A DNA stretch of 64,000 bases from NCBI RefSeq assembly GCF_900218035.1, contig NZ_OBMR01000004.1, positions 1-64,000 of the forward strand, in the 5' to 3' direction. This document shows positions 1 through 8,991 of the stretch, in pieces. This DNA comes from Pseudobutyrivibrio ruminis DSM 9787. Lineage in GTDB: Bacteria > Bacillota > Clostridia > Lachnospirales > Lachnospiraceae. Numbering within the stretch: the stretch's first letter is position 1; every line of letters starts with the position of its first letter. The position numbers were made by a program, and so were the translations under genes. The notes under the pieces were generated by a model. It ran no database searches. It was not told the DNA's origin and saw nothing but the letters and a program-made list of their open reading frames with translations.

Positions 1-40
1 TTTCAATACACTTCCTTTTAAATTCATAACTATAGCGCAT
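1..40 (-). CDS. IS3-type transposase OrfA, 5' fragment cut by the window edge
   Basis: An ATG at 40-38 on the minus strand is preceded by a strong AGGAGGG ribosome site 8 nt upstream and opens a frame MRYSYEFKRKCIE that runs off the left edge. This N-terminus resembles the helix-turn-helix start of IS3-family OrfA proteins, which bind the element ends and are fused to the DDE integrase by frameshifting. Only 13 codons are visible, so the family call rests on these residues and on the hairpin just upstream (48-87), a common arrangement at transposase genes. It could instead be an ordinary HTH protein. Confidence 0.55.
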   Translation of the reverse strand, partial: MRYSYEFKRKCIE

Positions 41-47
41 AAAAATA

Positions 48-87
48 ACCCTCCTTACTGAACTTTTTATTGTCCAGTAAAGAGGGT
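48..87 (-). promoter_or_regulatory. Hairpin that could occlude the OrfA ribosome binding site
   Basis: On the minus strand, ACCCTCTTTACTG (87-75) pairs over 13 positions, one of them U-G, with CAGTAAGGAGGGT (60-48), leaving a 14-nt loop. The 3' arm contains the AGGAGGG Shine-Dalgarno of the OrfA-like frame. Transposase genes of several IS families use such structures to block translation of read-through transcripts; that role here is inferred. Confidence 0.55.
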
Positions 88-150
88 ACATATCAGAATA
101 ATCCGACGGTCCTACCAAATCCATATTTAGTTGTAACTAGCAAGCCAAGC

Positions 151-390
151 TTAGCAAAGTTTCATGCGAATCTCTTTAGTAATAATATCTGTATAACTGA
201 AAGAAAGTAACTGTGATGGGCTTGTTTCTGTGTCGTCAACTAAGATAGTGAATACACTAGGATAAGCCTCCTGTATAACACCCTGCTGGATGTCCACCTT
301 ATTACGTCCTCTGTCTAACTGAATTACAACTCTACTACCGCACTGCGATCTAACCGATTCACGTACTTTGTCAAAGTCCTCGCGTTCCAT
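151..390 (-). CDS. veg: Veg family protein
   Basis: A 79-residue protein starting MEREDFDKV, with the family-typical stretch RGRNKVDIQQGVIQEAYPS near its middle. Veg (DUF1021) is a small conserved Firmicutes protein linked in Bacillus to biofilm control and spore outgrowth; its molecular role is unclear. The start at 390 is chosen because GGGGGAGGA lies just upstream, whereas the longer frame to 462 has no ribosome site and adds 24 unconserved residues. It is transcribed toward the IS edge with no obvious operon partner. Confidence 0.85.
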   Translation of the reverse strand: MEREDFDKVRESVRSQCGSRVVIQLDRGRNKVDIQQGVIQEAYPSVFTILVDDTETSPSQLLSFSYTDIITKEIRMKLC

Positions 391-711
391 GATGTCCTCC
401 CCCTTTTCTAGCATTTGAGTATTTAATGATATACTCTTATGTCGTTGGGGCCATTTTATCACTTTTTGTGAATTTTGTCAAAAAGAACGACCGTTATTTT
501 GAATAATTATTATAAAAAACTCCTGAACCACTTACTATCATCACCATTTTAAGCCAAATTAAATTTAGATATAACTGATAGTTTATTAATACCATTCACT
601 TTTTATGAGTAATTATTCATTTTCTCTACATTGATAATTAATATTAGCTATTCTATAATATAAATATTCGGAGAAAATATCTGAATAATACATCAAAATA
701 TGGAGGACTCT

Positions 712-1443
712 ATGATTAGAACCATAATAACAGTAGCTTTCGTTGTTATATTCCTAATTTGCAGTATTCCAATCTGGCTAATTCTTCTTATCTTAGGTTT
801 GTTCAATAAACCAGCCAAAGATAAAATTGCTTACAACATTGTAGCTTGGGCATTTGGCGTAGTTGCATTCTTAGCCGGAGTAAAATACGAAGTAAAAGGA
901 CTTGAGAATATTCCAAAGGACAAAGCAGTACTTTTCATTGGTAACCATCAAAGCTTTTTCGATGTAGTACTTGGTTATCACCTTTGCCCAGCAGTTACTG
1001 GTTTCCTTTCAAAGAAAACTTTTGAAAAGGTACCACTTTTAAATGTTTGGATGTACATGAATTATTGCCTATTCCTTACAAGAACAGATCCTAGACAGGA
1101 TTTAAAGCTTATTATAAAAGCTCAGGAATACATTAAATCTGGCATTTCAATGTTTGTTTTCCCTGAGGGTACTCGTTCAAAGACTGGCGAGATGGCTGAA
1201 TTCCACGAAGCAAGCTTTAAGATTGCTACAAAAACTGGTTGTCCTATCGTACCAGTAGCTTTTACAAACACAAGAGAAGTTTTCGAGACACATCTTCCTC
1301 GTTTAAAGAAAACTCACGTTATCGTTACTTTCTGCCCTGCAATTGACACTACAGCACTTGAGGGCGACAACAAAAAGAAACCTGGCGCATACGTTAGAGG
1401 AATTCTTGAGGATCAATTAAAAAAGGACGCAACATTAATCTAA
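712..1443 (+). CDS. plsC: 1-acyl-sn-glycerol-3-phosphate acyltransferase (PlsC family)
   Basis: A 243-residue membrane-bound acyltransferase that adds the second acyl chain to lysophosphatidate in phospholipid synthesis. It has an N-terminal hydrophobic segment (about residues 3-30), the catalytic HX4D motif as NHQSFFD (H79, D84) and the substrate-binding FPEGTRS (150-156). The start at 712 fits the GGAGGA at 702-707; an in-frame ATG at 700 has no ribosome site. It is a single gene that ends at a hairpin terminator and converges with murF. Confidence 0.92.
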   Translation: MIRTIITVAFVVIFLICSIPIWLILLILGLFNKPAKDKIAYNIVAWAFGVVAFLAGVKYEVKGLENIPKDKAVLFIGNHQSFFDVVLGYHLCPAVTGFLSKKTFEKVPLLNVWMYMNYCLFLTRTDPRQDLKLIIKAQEYIKSGISMFVFPEGTRSKTGEMAEFHEASFKIATKTGCPIVPVAFTNTREVFETHLPRLKKTHVIVTFCPAIDTTALEGDNKKKPGAYVRGILEDQLKKDATLI

Positions 1444-1446
1444 AAC

Positions 1447-1477
1447 AAAAGGCACCTCGTATGAGGTGCCTTTAATA
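1447..1477. terminator. Bidirectional terminator between plsC and murF
   Basis: Perfect 8-bp stem GGCACCTC (1451-1458) and GAGGTGCC (1463-1470) with a 4-nt loop. T-rich sequence follows on the plus strand and an A-rich stretch precedes it, so it can serve both convergent genes. Confidence 0.8.
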
Positions 1478-1478
1478 T

Positions 1479-2858
1479 TTATGCCAATCTTTCTTTTAAC
1501 GCTTCAACTACTTTTGTAAAATTCATAAAGTGTGATGCCTTTACTAAAATGGTATCTCCACCGCGGATGATAGGAAGTAAATCCTCAAGCATAACATCCA
1601 CATCAGTATAATGATGAGCCATGCAAGAGCTATTCTTCTGAGATAATGATTTATTAATCTCTTCTGATAAATCTCCTACAGTGAATACATATCCAATATG
1701 ATTATCCTCTAAAGCCTGTCCAATTTCATAATGAAGCTCGCGCTCATCCTGTCCAAGCTCTCCCATATCACCAAGGACTGCAATTGTTCTGCCTGTAGCC
1801 TTTCCAAGGACCTCTATAGAAGCCTTCATTGATACAGGGTTTGCATTGTAGCAATCATCGATGATATTGATATCACGAATAGTGATAATGTTGTTTCTAC
1901 CGGCAATTGTTTCAGCCTTTGATAACCCTTTTGCAATCTCCTGAATTGTAAGACCAAGCTCTTTTCCAACAGCTGCTGCTGCAAGACCATTCATAACGTT
2001 ATGGCTGCCTGGCAATGGAATTGTAACATCGATATGTTCATCATCCATATTGAGAGTAGCATCTGTTCCAGTAAGACCATTTGGCTTTACGTCAGTGGCA
2101 TTGATTTGCTGACCGTTTAGACCATAGAAAATCTTTCTAAGCCCAAGTGTGTCGGCATTAATTAGCTTGTCATCATCACCATTAAGGATAACAAGACCAT
2201 TCTTTGGCATGTGTTCAAATACCTCTGTCTTTGCCTGAAGAATACCGTCTCTAGTCTTTAAAAATTCCAAATGACACTGGCCAATATTTGTCATAACAAC
2301 AATGTCTGGCTTTGCAATATCGCCAAGACGATGCATTTCTCCAAAATCAGATATTCCCATTTCAACAACTGCGACCTGATGATTATCTCTTATTCTGCAG
2401 ATTGTAAGTGGAAGACCAATTTCGTTGTTGAAGTTGCCCTCAGTCTTTAAAACAGAAAACTTTGTTTCAAGAACTGATGTAATCATTTCTTTTGTGCTAG
2501 TCTTTCCTACACTACCAATAACACCAACTACTGGAATAGAAAGCTCCATTCTGTACGCTGTTGCAATTTGCTTAAGTGCAAGCTTTGTATCCTGAACCTG
2601 AATATATGGTCCGCTAGGATTATCAAGCTCTTTTTCAGACAATGAAGCTAACGCACCCTTTGAAAATGCATCCTCTATGAAATCATGTCCATCTACACGA
2701 GCACCAACCATAGGAATGAAAAGGAAATCCTTTTCAACCTTACGATTATCATTTACAGCTCCTGCAATTTCTTGATTTTTTGCTGCTTCACAACCTGGTA
2801 CTAAAACCAATTTTCCATTTGTAACTTCGGCAATCCTTGCCAATGTCATGTTTTTCAT
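1479..2858 (-). CDS. murF: UDP-N-acetylmuramoyl-tripeptide--D-alanyl-D-alanine ligase
   Basis: A 459-residue Mur ligase that adds D-Ala-D-Ala to the UDP-MurNAc tripeptide in the cytoplasm, the last soluble step of the stem peptide. The ATP-binding loop GSVGKTSTKE (about 115-124), the following EGNFNNEIG segment and IDDCYNANPVS in the C-terminal half are characteristic of MurF. It follows ddl by 24 nt and is probably co-transcribed, so ligase and D-Ala-D-Ala supply are made together. The start at ATG 2858 (MKNMTL) is preferred to the GTG at 2867. Confidence 0.95.
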   Translation of the reverse strand: MKNMTLARIAEVTNGKLVLVPGCEAAKNQEIAGAVNDNRKVEKDFLFIPMVGARVDGHDFIEDAFSKGALASLSEKELDNPSGPYIQVQDTKLALKQIATAYRMELSIPVVGVIGSVGKTSTKEMITSVLETKFSVLKTEGNFNNEIGLPLTICRIRDNHQVAVVEMGISDFGEMHRLGDIAKPDIVVMTNIGQCHLEFLKTRDGILQAKTEVFEHMPKNGLVILNGDDDKLINADTLGLRKIFYGLNGQQINATDVKPNGLTGTDATLNMDDEHIDVTIPLPGSHNVMNGLAAAAVGKELGLTIQEIAKGLSKAETIAGRNNIITIRDINIIDDCYNANPVSMKASIEVLGKATGRTIAVLGDMGELGQDERELHYEIGQALEDNHIGYVFTVGDLSEEINKSLSQKNSSCMAHHYTDVDVMLEDLLPIIRGGDTILVKASHFMNFTKVVEALKERLA

Positions 2859-2882
2859 AAATATCACTCTTACTTCTATATC

Positions 2883-3923
2883 TTAGTATTTCTTTAAAGA
2901 CACCTTAATCAAATGCTCGCATAAATCTTCGAAATCCATTCCAATAACCTTTGCTTCCTGTGGAAGTAAGCTTGTTGGTGTCATTCCTGGAAGTGTGTTT
3001 GCCTCAAGACAGTAGATGTTTTCGTCTTCATCCATCATAAAGTCCATACGTGCATATGTTGTAAGTCCAAGTGCCTTGAATGCCATCTCGGCGTATTTCT
3101 TCATGGCCTGAGTAGCTTTCTCGCTAATATCTGCTGGGCATGTCTCTACTGCAGAACCAGCTGCATATTTATTCTTGTAATCGTAGAATCCCTGCTTTGG
3201 TGCGATTTCGATAACAGGAAGTGCCTTGCCTTCCATAACACCATCAGAGAACTCACGTCCCTTAATGAACTGCTCAATTACAACTTCATCTTCCCATTCA
3301 AATGCTGCATCTAAAGCTGCATCTAAATCCTCTGACTTTTCTACGATTGTAACTCCAATGGAAGAACCACCGCAGTTTGGCTTAACGATGCAAGGGAATT
3401 TATCAAACTTGAATCCCTTTCTGTTTGCCTTTTTAAGAGATGTACCAACTGGTGTAGGAACTCCTGCTCTGTTGAAGAATTCCTTTGTCATCTGCTTATC
3501 CATAGCTATGGCACTTGAAATGTAATCATTTCCTGTATATTTGATTCCATATAAATCAAAGGCAGCCTGAACCTTACCGCTTTCTCCATCTCCGCCATGA
3601 AGTGCCATAAATACAATATCAGCCTTCTGACAAATCTTTATAACGTTTGGTCCGAAAAAGCTTGGGCTTTGATCTGCTCTGCTTTTGATGATTGCATTGA
3701 TATCTGGTGCCTCTGATGGGATAGTTTCAACCTTAACTGAATTGTTGATGCTATCCTCGAAAATATCTGTGATATCACACTCTGCATCAGAATATCCCAT
3801 GAAAACATCAAGTACTAATGCTCTATGTCCTCTGGCTCTAAGTGCTTCTGCTACCATTGAACCAGATTTAAAAGATACGTCACGCTCAGAGCTAAGTCCG
3901 CCTGCTAAAACTACTATATCCAT
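2883..3923 (-). CDS. ddl: D-alanine--D-alanine ligase
   Basis: A 346-residue ATP-grasp enzyme that joins two D-alanines to make the MurF substrate. The N-terminal AGGLSSERDVS, MALHGGDGESG, the KPNCGGSSIGV ATP-grasp strand and the C-terminal LEANTLPGMTPTSLLP segment are all family signatures. It has the usual length. An AGAGG ribosome site precedes ATG 3923. It is the first gene of a ddl-murF unit. Confidence 0.96.
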   Translation of the reverse strand: MDIVVLAGGLSSERDVSFKSGSMVAEALRARGHRALVLDVFMGYSDAECDITDIFEDSINNSVKVETIPSEAPDINAIIKSRADQSPSFFGPNVIKICQKADIVFMALHGGDGESGKVQAAFDLYGIKYTGNDYISSAIAMDKQMTKEFFNRAGVPTPVGTSLKKANRKGFKFDKFPCIVKPNCGGSSIGVTIVEKSEDLDAALDAAFEWEDEVVIEQFIKGREFSDGVMEGKALPVIEIAPKQGFYDYKNKYAAGSAVETCPADISEKATQAMKKYAEMAFKALGLTTYARMDFMMDEDENIYCLEANTLPGMTPTSLLPQEAKVIGMDFEDLCEHLIKVSLKKY

Positions 3924-4010
3924 AATATATCCTCTTTAAAAATGTTTTTTCCGAACCACATTATACGTTTTTTCTTTCAATATATAAAGCCACTTTTTTA
4001 TTTATCTACT

Positions 4011-4889
4011 TTATTGGTCTGTTATGGTGTAATACTTATTAAAATAATTTATCATAGCTGCCGCCGCTTCAAAGAAGTCATTTATTATTTTCTCACCCTC
4101 AGTATTTCCCCTTTCTTTAAACAATTCTTGTTGCAGACACATAACCTGGAAGAACACTCTTCCATCTATGTTTTTTATAGCTTTTGAAAAAATATATCCA
4201 ATACACTTTTCAGCTTTCATATAGTCATGCTTTGCTATAAGCAATTTCGCTAAACCAGCTGAAACAGAATTACATCTTTTTCTATAATAATCAGTGTTGT
4301 CGTTAAAACCATTATTTAACAATAACTCATACAGCTCCTGGGCTTTTTCCAAATAGCCCGTCTCCAGAAGTGCGTTAGCTTTCAGATAAATACCAAAATA
4401 TTCTAGTTTCGTAAAATGCTGGCCTGTCAGCATATCCGATTTTACCATTTCTTGATTTGTTGGGAATAACTTCTCTATTCTTTCAATAAACTCCTCTTTA
4501 TCCATTCCACTCTTCAACATATAAACCAAATCGCTGAGCAACACATATTTCTGATGCTCCTCGTTTTCGTGATCCATGTACTTCTTAAACTTCTCTAATT
4601 TCTTCTCTATTGTCTTTTTCCCCTTAGTATTTAAGGCCGAAATAAGTTCCTCCTTAACTTTTTGAAATTCCAGGTTCTCATCCATTGTCAGTTCATGATA
4701 GTCAACACCATTTACCTCTAATTCAACGCATATTTTGTCAAAAGTTTTTACACTGGGACAAGTTTTACCTGTTTCTATTCCAGAAAGGGTTGAAGGTGCA
4801 CATTTCAGTTTCCATGCCATGGTTTCTTGACTCCAACCATTAGACTTTCTGTAGCTGTGCATATTTCTTCCTAAATTCCTTAATACCAT
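4011..4889 (-). CDS. Xre-family regulator with C-terminal TPR-like helical domain
   Basis: A 292-residue protein with an N-terminal Cro/C1 helix-turn-helix (about residues 8-60, with WSQETMAWKL and TLSGIETGK), then a long helical region that looks like tetratricopeptide repeats, as in the Rgg/PlcR-like peptide-responsive regulators. The ligand and targets are not known. The start at 4889 is fixed by AGGAGG at 4903-4898. That ribosome site lies inside an inverted repeat (4896-4948), so translation may be controlled. No partner peptide gene was recognised nearby. Confidence 0.8.
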   Translation of the reverse strand: MVLRNLGRNMHSYRKSNGWSQETMAWKLKCAPSTLSGIETGKTCPSVKTFDKICVELEVNGVDYHELTMDENLEFQKVKEELISALNTKGKKTIEKKLEKFKKYMDHENEEHQKYVLLSDLVYMLKSGMDKEEFIERIEKLFPTNQEMVKSDMLTGQHFTKLEYFGIYLKANALLETGYLEKAQELYELLLNNGFNDNTDYYRKRCNSVSAGLAKLLIAKHDYMKAEKCIGYIFSKAIKNIDGRVFFQVMCLQQELFKERGNTEGEKIINDFFEAAAAMINYFNKYYTITDQ

Positions 4890-4895
4890 AAAAAT

Positions 4896-4948
4896 AACCT
4901 CCTGATATATCTTTCTACCCAAAGCGGAGATTATATAATCAGGAGGTT
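4896..4948 (-). promoter_or_regulatory. Inverted repeat covering the ribosome site of the Xre gene
   Basis: In the minus-strand transcript AACCTCCTGA (4948-4939) can pair perfectly with TCAGGAGGTT (4905-4896), and pairing continues for about 5 A/T pairs past a one-base bulge. The 3' arm contains the Shine-Dalgarno of the Xre gene and is followed by TTATTTTT. It could hide the ribosome site, end transcripts from hpf, or be an operator for the Xre protein; the sequence does not separate these. Confidence 0.5.
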
Positions 4949-4984
4949 AAAAATCCTTGAAAATTTTATTATAAAATTGCGAAT

Positions 4985-5518
4985 TTAGAACTCTGGTTCA
5001 ATTAAACCGTAAGCTCCATTTTTTCTCTTATAAACGACGTTGATTTCATCAGTATCTGCATTGCGGAACATAAAGAAGTCATGTCCTAACATTTCCATTT
5101 CAAGGCATGCATCCTCAGCATACATTGGTTTCATATCGAATGTTTTCTTACGGATAATCTGGATTGTCTCTTCGTCTGAATCCTTCTCCTCGATGAAATC
5201 CTGTGCAAATATTGTTCTAGAATCTGATTGTTTCCTATCTATAATTTTATTTCTGTGTTTCTTTAACTGAGCTTCTAATGTGTTTGTAACTGCTTCGATT
5301 GAAGCGTACATATCTGAAGTAACTTCCTCTGCTCTAAGATAAGAGCCTTTCATTGGAATAGTAACTTCTATTTTCTGACGCCCTTTCTCTACGTCTAAAG
5401 TAACGATAGCTTCTGTGTCCTTATTGAAGTATTTGTCTAATTTCTTAAAACGCTCCTCCACTGCGTCCTTTAATCCCTGTGTTAACTCAATGTTCTTTCC
5501 AGTAATTGTTGTTTTCAT
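4985..5518 (-). CDS. hpf: Ribosome hibernation promoting factor, long form
   Basis: A 177-residue long-form HPF. The N-terminal domain (about 1-100, starting MKTTITGKNIELT) binds the 30S decoding region. The C-terminal domain (about 120-177, with the KTFDMKPMYAEDACLEMEMLGH region) is the dimerisation tail that allows 100S ribosome pairs in Firmicutes. ATG 5518 follows GGTGG; the upstream in-frame alternative gives four extra residues. It is monocistronic or read through into the Xre gene. Confidence 0.95.
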   Translation of the reverse strand: MKTTITGKNIELTQGLKDAVEERFKKLDKYFNKDTEAIVTLDVEKGRQKIEVTIPMKGSYLRAEEVTSDMYASIEAVTNTLEAQLKKHRNKIIDRKQSDSRTIFAQDFIEEKDSDEETIQIIRKKTFDMKPMYAEDACLEMEMLGHDFFMFRNADTDEINVVYKRKNGAYGLIEPEF

Positions 5519-5702
5519 GATGTCTACCACCTTTGCGACGTATTTGAAAAACTATAAAACAGATTAGTGACATTCACTAATTTTATATTTGCTAGGAAGT
5601 TTTTCATGTAAAAATTATACCAATAGTGTTTTATTTTCTCAAGGCTTTTATCTGAATTCTTTCTTAAATAATTATTAATTGTGTATACAACAGTCTCTGG
5701 CG

Positions 5703-5716
5703 TATTGTGTTATACT
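5703..5716 (+). promoter_or_regulatory. Candidate extended -10 promoter of the SDR gene
   Basis: TGTTATACT (5708-5716) is a good extended -10 box 34 nt upstream of ATG 5751. The region about 17 nt further upstream has no convincing -35, consistent with an extended -10 promoter. Confidence 0.4.
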
Positions 5717-5750
5717 AAGCACAGATATTACATTGGAAAGGCGTATATTT

Positions 5751-6482
5751 ATGAAGAAAACTGCAATTATCACAGGTGCCAGCCGAGGAATCGGAAAAGC
5801 CATTGCTGTAGCCCTTGCTGCTGAAGGATATCATCTGGCATTGTTTTGTCATAACAATATAGAAATGCTGAATCAATTAGCTTCAGATTTAACAAATGAA
5901 TATAAAGTTGAGGTATACACTTATCAAGGTGATATTTCCGATAGTAGCTTTGTAATAGATTCTTGCAAGGATGCACTTGCCAAACTAGGTCAGGTAGATG
6001 TACTTGTTAACAATGCAGGTATCGCTCACATAGGTTTATTAACAGATATGTCCGTGGACCAGTGGAACACAATGGTTAACACAAATCTTTCGCCACTGTT
6101 TTACACAGCAAAAGCTGTGGTTCCTTCAATGGTTAATAAAAAGGCAGGAAATATTATTAATATCAGCTCTATGTGGGGCACCGTTGGAGCCAGCTGCGAA
6201 GTTGCTTATTCTGCTACAAAAGGTGGAGTCAATTCCTTTACAAAAGCTTTGGCCAAGGAACTGGCACCTAACAATATCGCCGTTAACGCTATCACTTGCG
6301 GTGTAGTTGATACAGATATGAACGGAATGCTATCAGCCGATGAAAAAGCTGAACTTGCTGAAGAAATTCCTATCGGCCGTTTCTGCCAGCCCGAAGAAAT
6401 TGCTAAGACAGTTCTTAGCATAATAAAAGCCCCATCATACATGACAGGGCAAATTATTGGTGTGGATGGCGGATATATTTAA
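5751..6482 (+). CDS. SDR-family reductase, FabG-like
   Basis: A 243-residue short-chain dehydrogenase/reductase. It shows the NAD(P) motif TGASRGIG (about 8-15), NNAG, the catalytic Ser in INISSMWG, the YxxxK motif as YSATK, and the C-terminal GQIIGVDGG. The pattern closely resembles 3-oxoacyl-ACP reductase. It stands alone rather than in a fab cluster, so the substrate may be another keto or hydroxy compound. GGAAAGG precedes ATG 5751; the longer frame from 5679 lacks a ribosome site. Confidence 0.85.
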   Translation: MKKTAIITGASRGIGKAIAVALAAEGYHLALFCHNNIEMLNQLASDLTNEYKVEVYTYQGDISDSSFVIDSCKDALAKLGQVDVLVNNAGIAHIGLLTDMSVDQWNTMVNTNLSPLFYTAKAVVPSMVNKKAGNIINISSMWGTVGASCEVAYSATKGGVNSFTKALAKELAPNNIAVNAITCGVVDTDMNGMLSADEKAELAEEIPIGRFCQPEEIAKTVLSIIKAPSYMTGQIIGVDGGYI

Positions 6483-6508
6483 TTATTCCGCCATCAATAT
6501 TTCGTTTT
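6465..6508 (+). terminator. Terminator at the end of the SDR gene
   Basis: GATGGCGGA (6465-6473) pairs with TCCGCCATC (6487-6495), and the loop holds the stop codon. A T-rich stretch follows (to about 6508). Confidence 0.6.
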
Positions 6509-6541
6509 TATCCCAATCCACTTTCGATTGATATTCTCCCC

Positions 6542-7507
6542 CTACTTATCTATTATTGCTTTTATATAATCCTTAAACTTCCTTTCTTCCTCCTCCGGAA
6601 AACATATCGTTGCCCCTATTCCTGTAAGCCAACCGTACAATTGAGGTGAAACCGCAACTGATATACGAGCTCTAACCAAATCTTCTCCTTCTGCTCGAAT
6701 ATCAATATCCGCACCAAATTTATCCAGCACAACGCCAATCAGTCTTTTATCAAATCTGATGGTTACCACTCTTTCATCACCTGCAAACATACTAATGTGT
6801 TGCTTTGCGTATTCGTGAGGATTAAGAGCACCGCGCTGTTTATCACCGCTTCTTTCCTCTTCAAGCATCTCGGCAGATATTATTTTATCTACGCGATAGT
6901 GCCTTATCTGCTGGCTATCATCATCGTATGCTACAAGATAATAGTTTTCATCATTTCTAAGAAGAAATGCAGGACTTACAACATAAATTTTGCCACCGTG
7001 CCTAGGCCTCATCTCCTTCGTGAGAGTCCAGTCCTGATATTTAAAAGACATTTTTTTATTATTATCAAGGCACTGGTAAATCACATCAATGGAATAGAAA
7101 ATCTTTTCATTTCCTGTGGACCTTTTCTCTGGCACAACAACCTGACGAGTCAACTGAGTAGCTTCATCCATACTGGCCAGCGTGGTTATCTTTTCCACAA
7201 GTTCCTTTGTTTTCTTTTGAGATATGAACTTTGATGCACCTACCGCATCCACAAGTAGTTTGAATTCCGCAAGCTCAAATACTCGTGAGCCTATGTAATA
7301 GCCCTTGTCCCCTTTTACCACATCAACACCGGCTTCCATAAGCGTAGCCATGTCTTTATAGACCGTTTTTCGCTCTGCCGAAATACCTCTCGCCTCAAGA
7401 CGTCTTGTCATTTCGATAGCGTTAATCTGGTGTTGCTCATCACTTTCATTCATGAGGATTTGGTATTCGTTTAGAATTTTATACTTCTGTCCTCCAACGT
7501 GTGGCAT
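6542..7507 (-). CDS. WYL-domain transcriptional regulator
   Basis: A 321-residue regulator. The N-terminal winged helix-turn-helix (about 5-65, with RGISAERKTVYKDMATL) is of the HTH_11 type. The central WYL-like domain (about 130-215, including YYLVAYDDDSQQIRHYRVDKI) is followed by the usual C-terminal WCX-like extension. Family members often sense nucleotides or nucleic acids; the ligand is not known here. AAGGAG precedes ATG 7507. It diverges from the murL-murD2 pair 71 nt away, so control of that pair is possible but unproven. Confidence 0.88.
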   Translation of the reverse strand: MPHVGGQKYKILNEYQILMNESDEQHQINAIEMTRRLEARGISAERKTVYKDMATLMEAGVDVVKGDKGYYIGSRVFELAEFKLLVDAVGASKFISQKKTKELVEKITTLASMDEATQLTRQVVVPEKRSTGNEKIFYSIDVIYQCLDNNKKMSFKYQDWTLTKEMRPRHGGKIYVVSPAFLLRNDENYYLVAYDDDSQQIRHYRVDKIISAEMLEEERSGDKQRGALNPHEYAKQHISMFAGDERVVTIRFDKRLIGVVLDKFGADIDIRAEGEDLVRARISVAVSPQLYGWLTGIGATICFPEEEERKFKDYIKAIIDK

Positions 7508-7578
7508 AACGTCTCCTTAACTATTTTTTATTAAAGTATTATGATATATTATATATTTGATTATAAAAGATTTATAGA

Positions 7579-8991
7579 ATGTTTCAAAGGAATTATATGA
7601 GTAGAACAGATTTTTATAAAAAATGCAGATTAGATTATCCTACCTTTACTTATCAGGGATATTCGTACGATTTAAATGACGAAGGCATTAGCATGACCTT
7701 TGATTTTTCAATTGATGGATTATCAGAGTTTCACCCAACCTGGTTCATACCTCGCATCAACGCTGTAGATTCTATTGACGAATCACTTATTGATGATATG
7801 GTATTTTCCCTTGGTATGGTTGAGCTTGTTAGCTATTGGAAAATAGCTTGCCCTCCTACCGTTATTATTAAAGATAGAAAGCTTACAGACCAGCAGATTA
7901 GCTGGTGGAAAAAGCTCTATTTTAATGGGCTTGGTGAATTCTACTACACAAACGGAATTGATGAGGATTTTGACGCCTTCATGACAGTTAAATGCGAAAG
8001 CGACAAGACTACTCGCCAGTTTGCCCCAGTAGATATACCTACAGCTTCTGCTAATAAAAAACCAAAGGTTCTTATACCTGTAGGCGGCGGCAAGGACAGT
8101 GTTGTTTCTATTGAATTACTCAAAGAACATGCCGATATCAATTGCTATGTTATTAATTCACGAGGCGCCACTGACGCCACTGTTGAAGTTGCAAACCTCA
8201 CAGACAATACAATCTACGCAAAGCGTACTTTAGATAAAAACATGCTTGATTTAAACAAGCAGGGGTTCTTAAACGGTCACACACCATTTTCTGCTTTGGT
8301 TGCCTTTTCAAGCATTATCGCTGGATACCTTAACGGATTAAGCTTTGTTGCTCTTTCAAATGAGGGAAGTGCCAATGAGTCCACAGTATTGAACAGCTAT
8401 GTAAACCATCAGTATTCTAAAAGCTTCGAGTTTGAAGCTGATTTTAGAAGCTACGAAAAAAATTATATCGGTTCTGGTGTATTTTATTTCAGCTTCCTTC
8501 GTCCACTTTCAGAGCTTCAGATTGCCATGCTGTTTTCTCGTTTCAAAAAATACCATGGCATTTTCAAGAGCTGTAATGTAGGAAGTAAGCAGGATATCTG
8601 GTGCGGACATTGCCCTAAGTGCTTATTTGTTTATATCATCCTTTCTCCTTATCTTTCAGTTGAGGAATTGGATGCAATATTTGGAAAGCGCTTATTTGAG
8701 GATGAAACCTTAATGGAAGATTTTGATAAGCTTTGCGGCATTCTTCCAGAAAAGCCATTTGAATGTGTCGGAAGTCGTGACGAGGTAAATGCATCTGTCA
8801 CTGAAGCAATCAGCAAATACGCGGCTCGTCAAATGCCTCTTCCTGTACTACTCAAGCACTATCAGGATGAAGCTGTTGTTCCAGCTATTCCATTTGCAAA
8901 ATATATAAAGCAATATTCAACAGAACATGCTTTAAATGAATACTTTGAAAAAATAATCAAGGACGCTCTTAATAATGAAAGAAACAATTAG
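7579..8991 (+). CDS. murL: UDP-MurNAc-L-Ala-L-Glu epimerase (MurL family)
   Basis: A 470-residue protein resembling MurL, which turns the terminal L-Glu of UDP-MurNAc-L-Ala-L-Glu into D-Glu with ATP; the characterised case is in Xanthomonas. The middle carries a PP-loop, PVGGGKDSVVS (about 173-183), and the C-terminal half has the cysteine cluster in DIWCGHCPKCLF (about 336-347). It overlaps the following MurD-like gene by 17 nt, the pairing expected for this route. The alternative is another PP-loop ligase, but gene order and length argue for MurL. The start could be ATG 7579 or the internal ATG (MSRTDF) at 7597. Confidence 0.82.
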   Translation: MFQRNYMSRTDFYKKCRLDYPTFTYQGYSYDLNDEGISMTFDFSIDGLSEFHPTWFIPRINAVDSIDESLIDDMVFSLGMVELVSYWKIACPPTVIIKDRKLTDQQISWWKKLYFNGLGEFYYTNGIDEDFDAFMTVKCESDKTTRQFAPVDIPTASANKKPKVLIPVGGGKDSVVSIELLKEHADINCYVINSRGATDATVEVANLTDNTIYAKRTLDKNMLDLNKQGFLNGHTPFSALVAFSSIIAGYLNGLSFVALSNEGSANESTVLNSYVNHQYSKSFEFEADFRSYEKNYIGSGVFYFSFLRPLSELQIAMLFSRFKKYHGIFKSCNVGSKQDIWCGHCPKCLFVYIILSPYLSVEELDAIFGKRLFEDETLMEDFDKLCGILPEKPFECVGSRDEVNASVTEAISKYAARQMPLPVLLKHYQDEAVVPAIPFAKYIKQYSTEHALNEYFEKIIKDALNNERNN

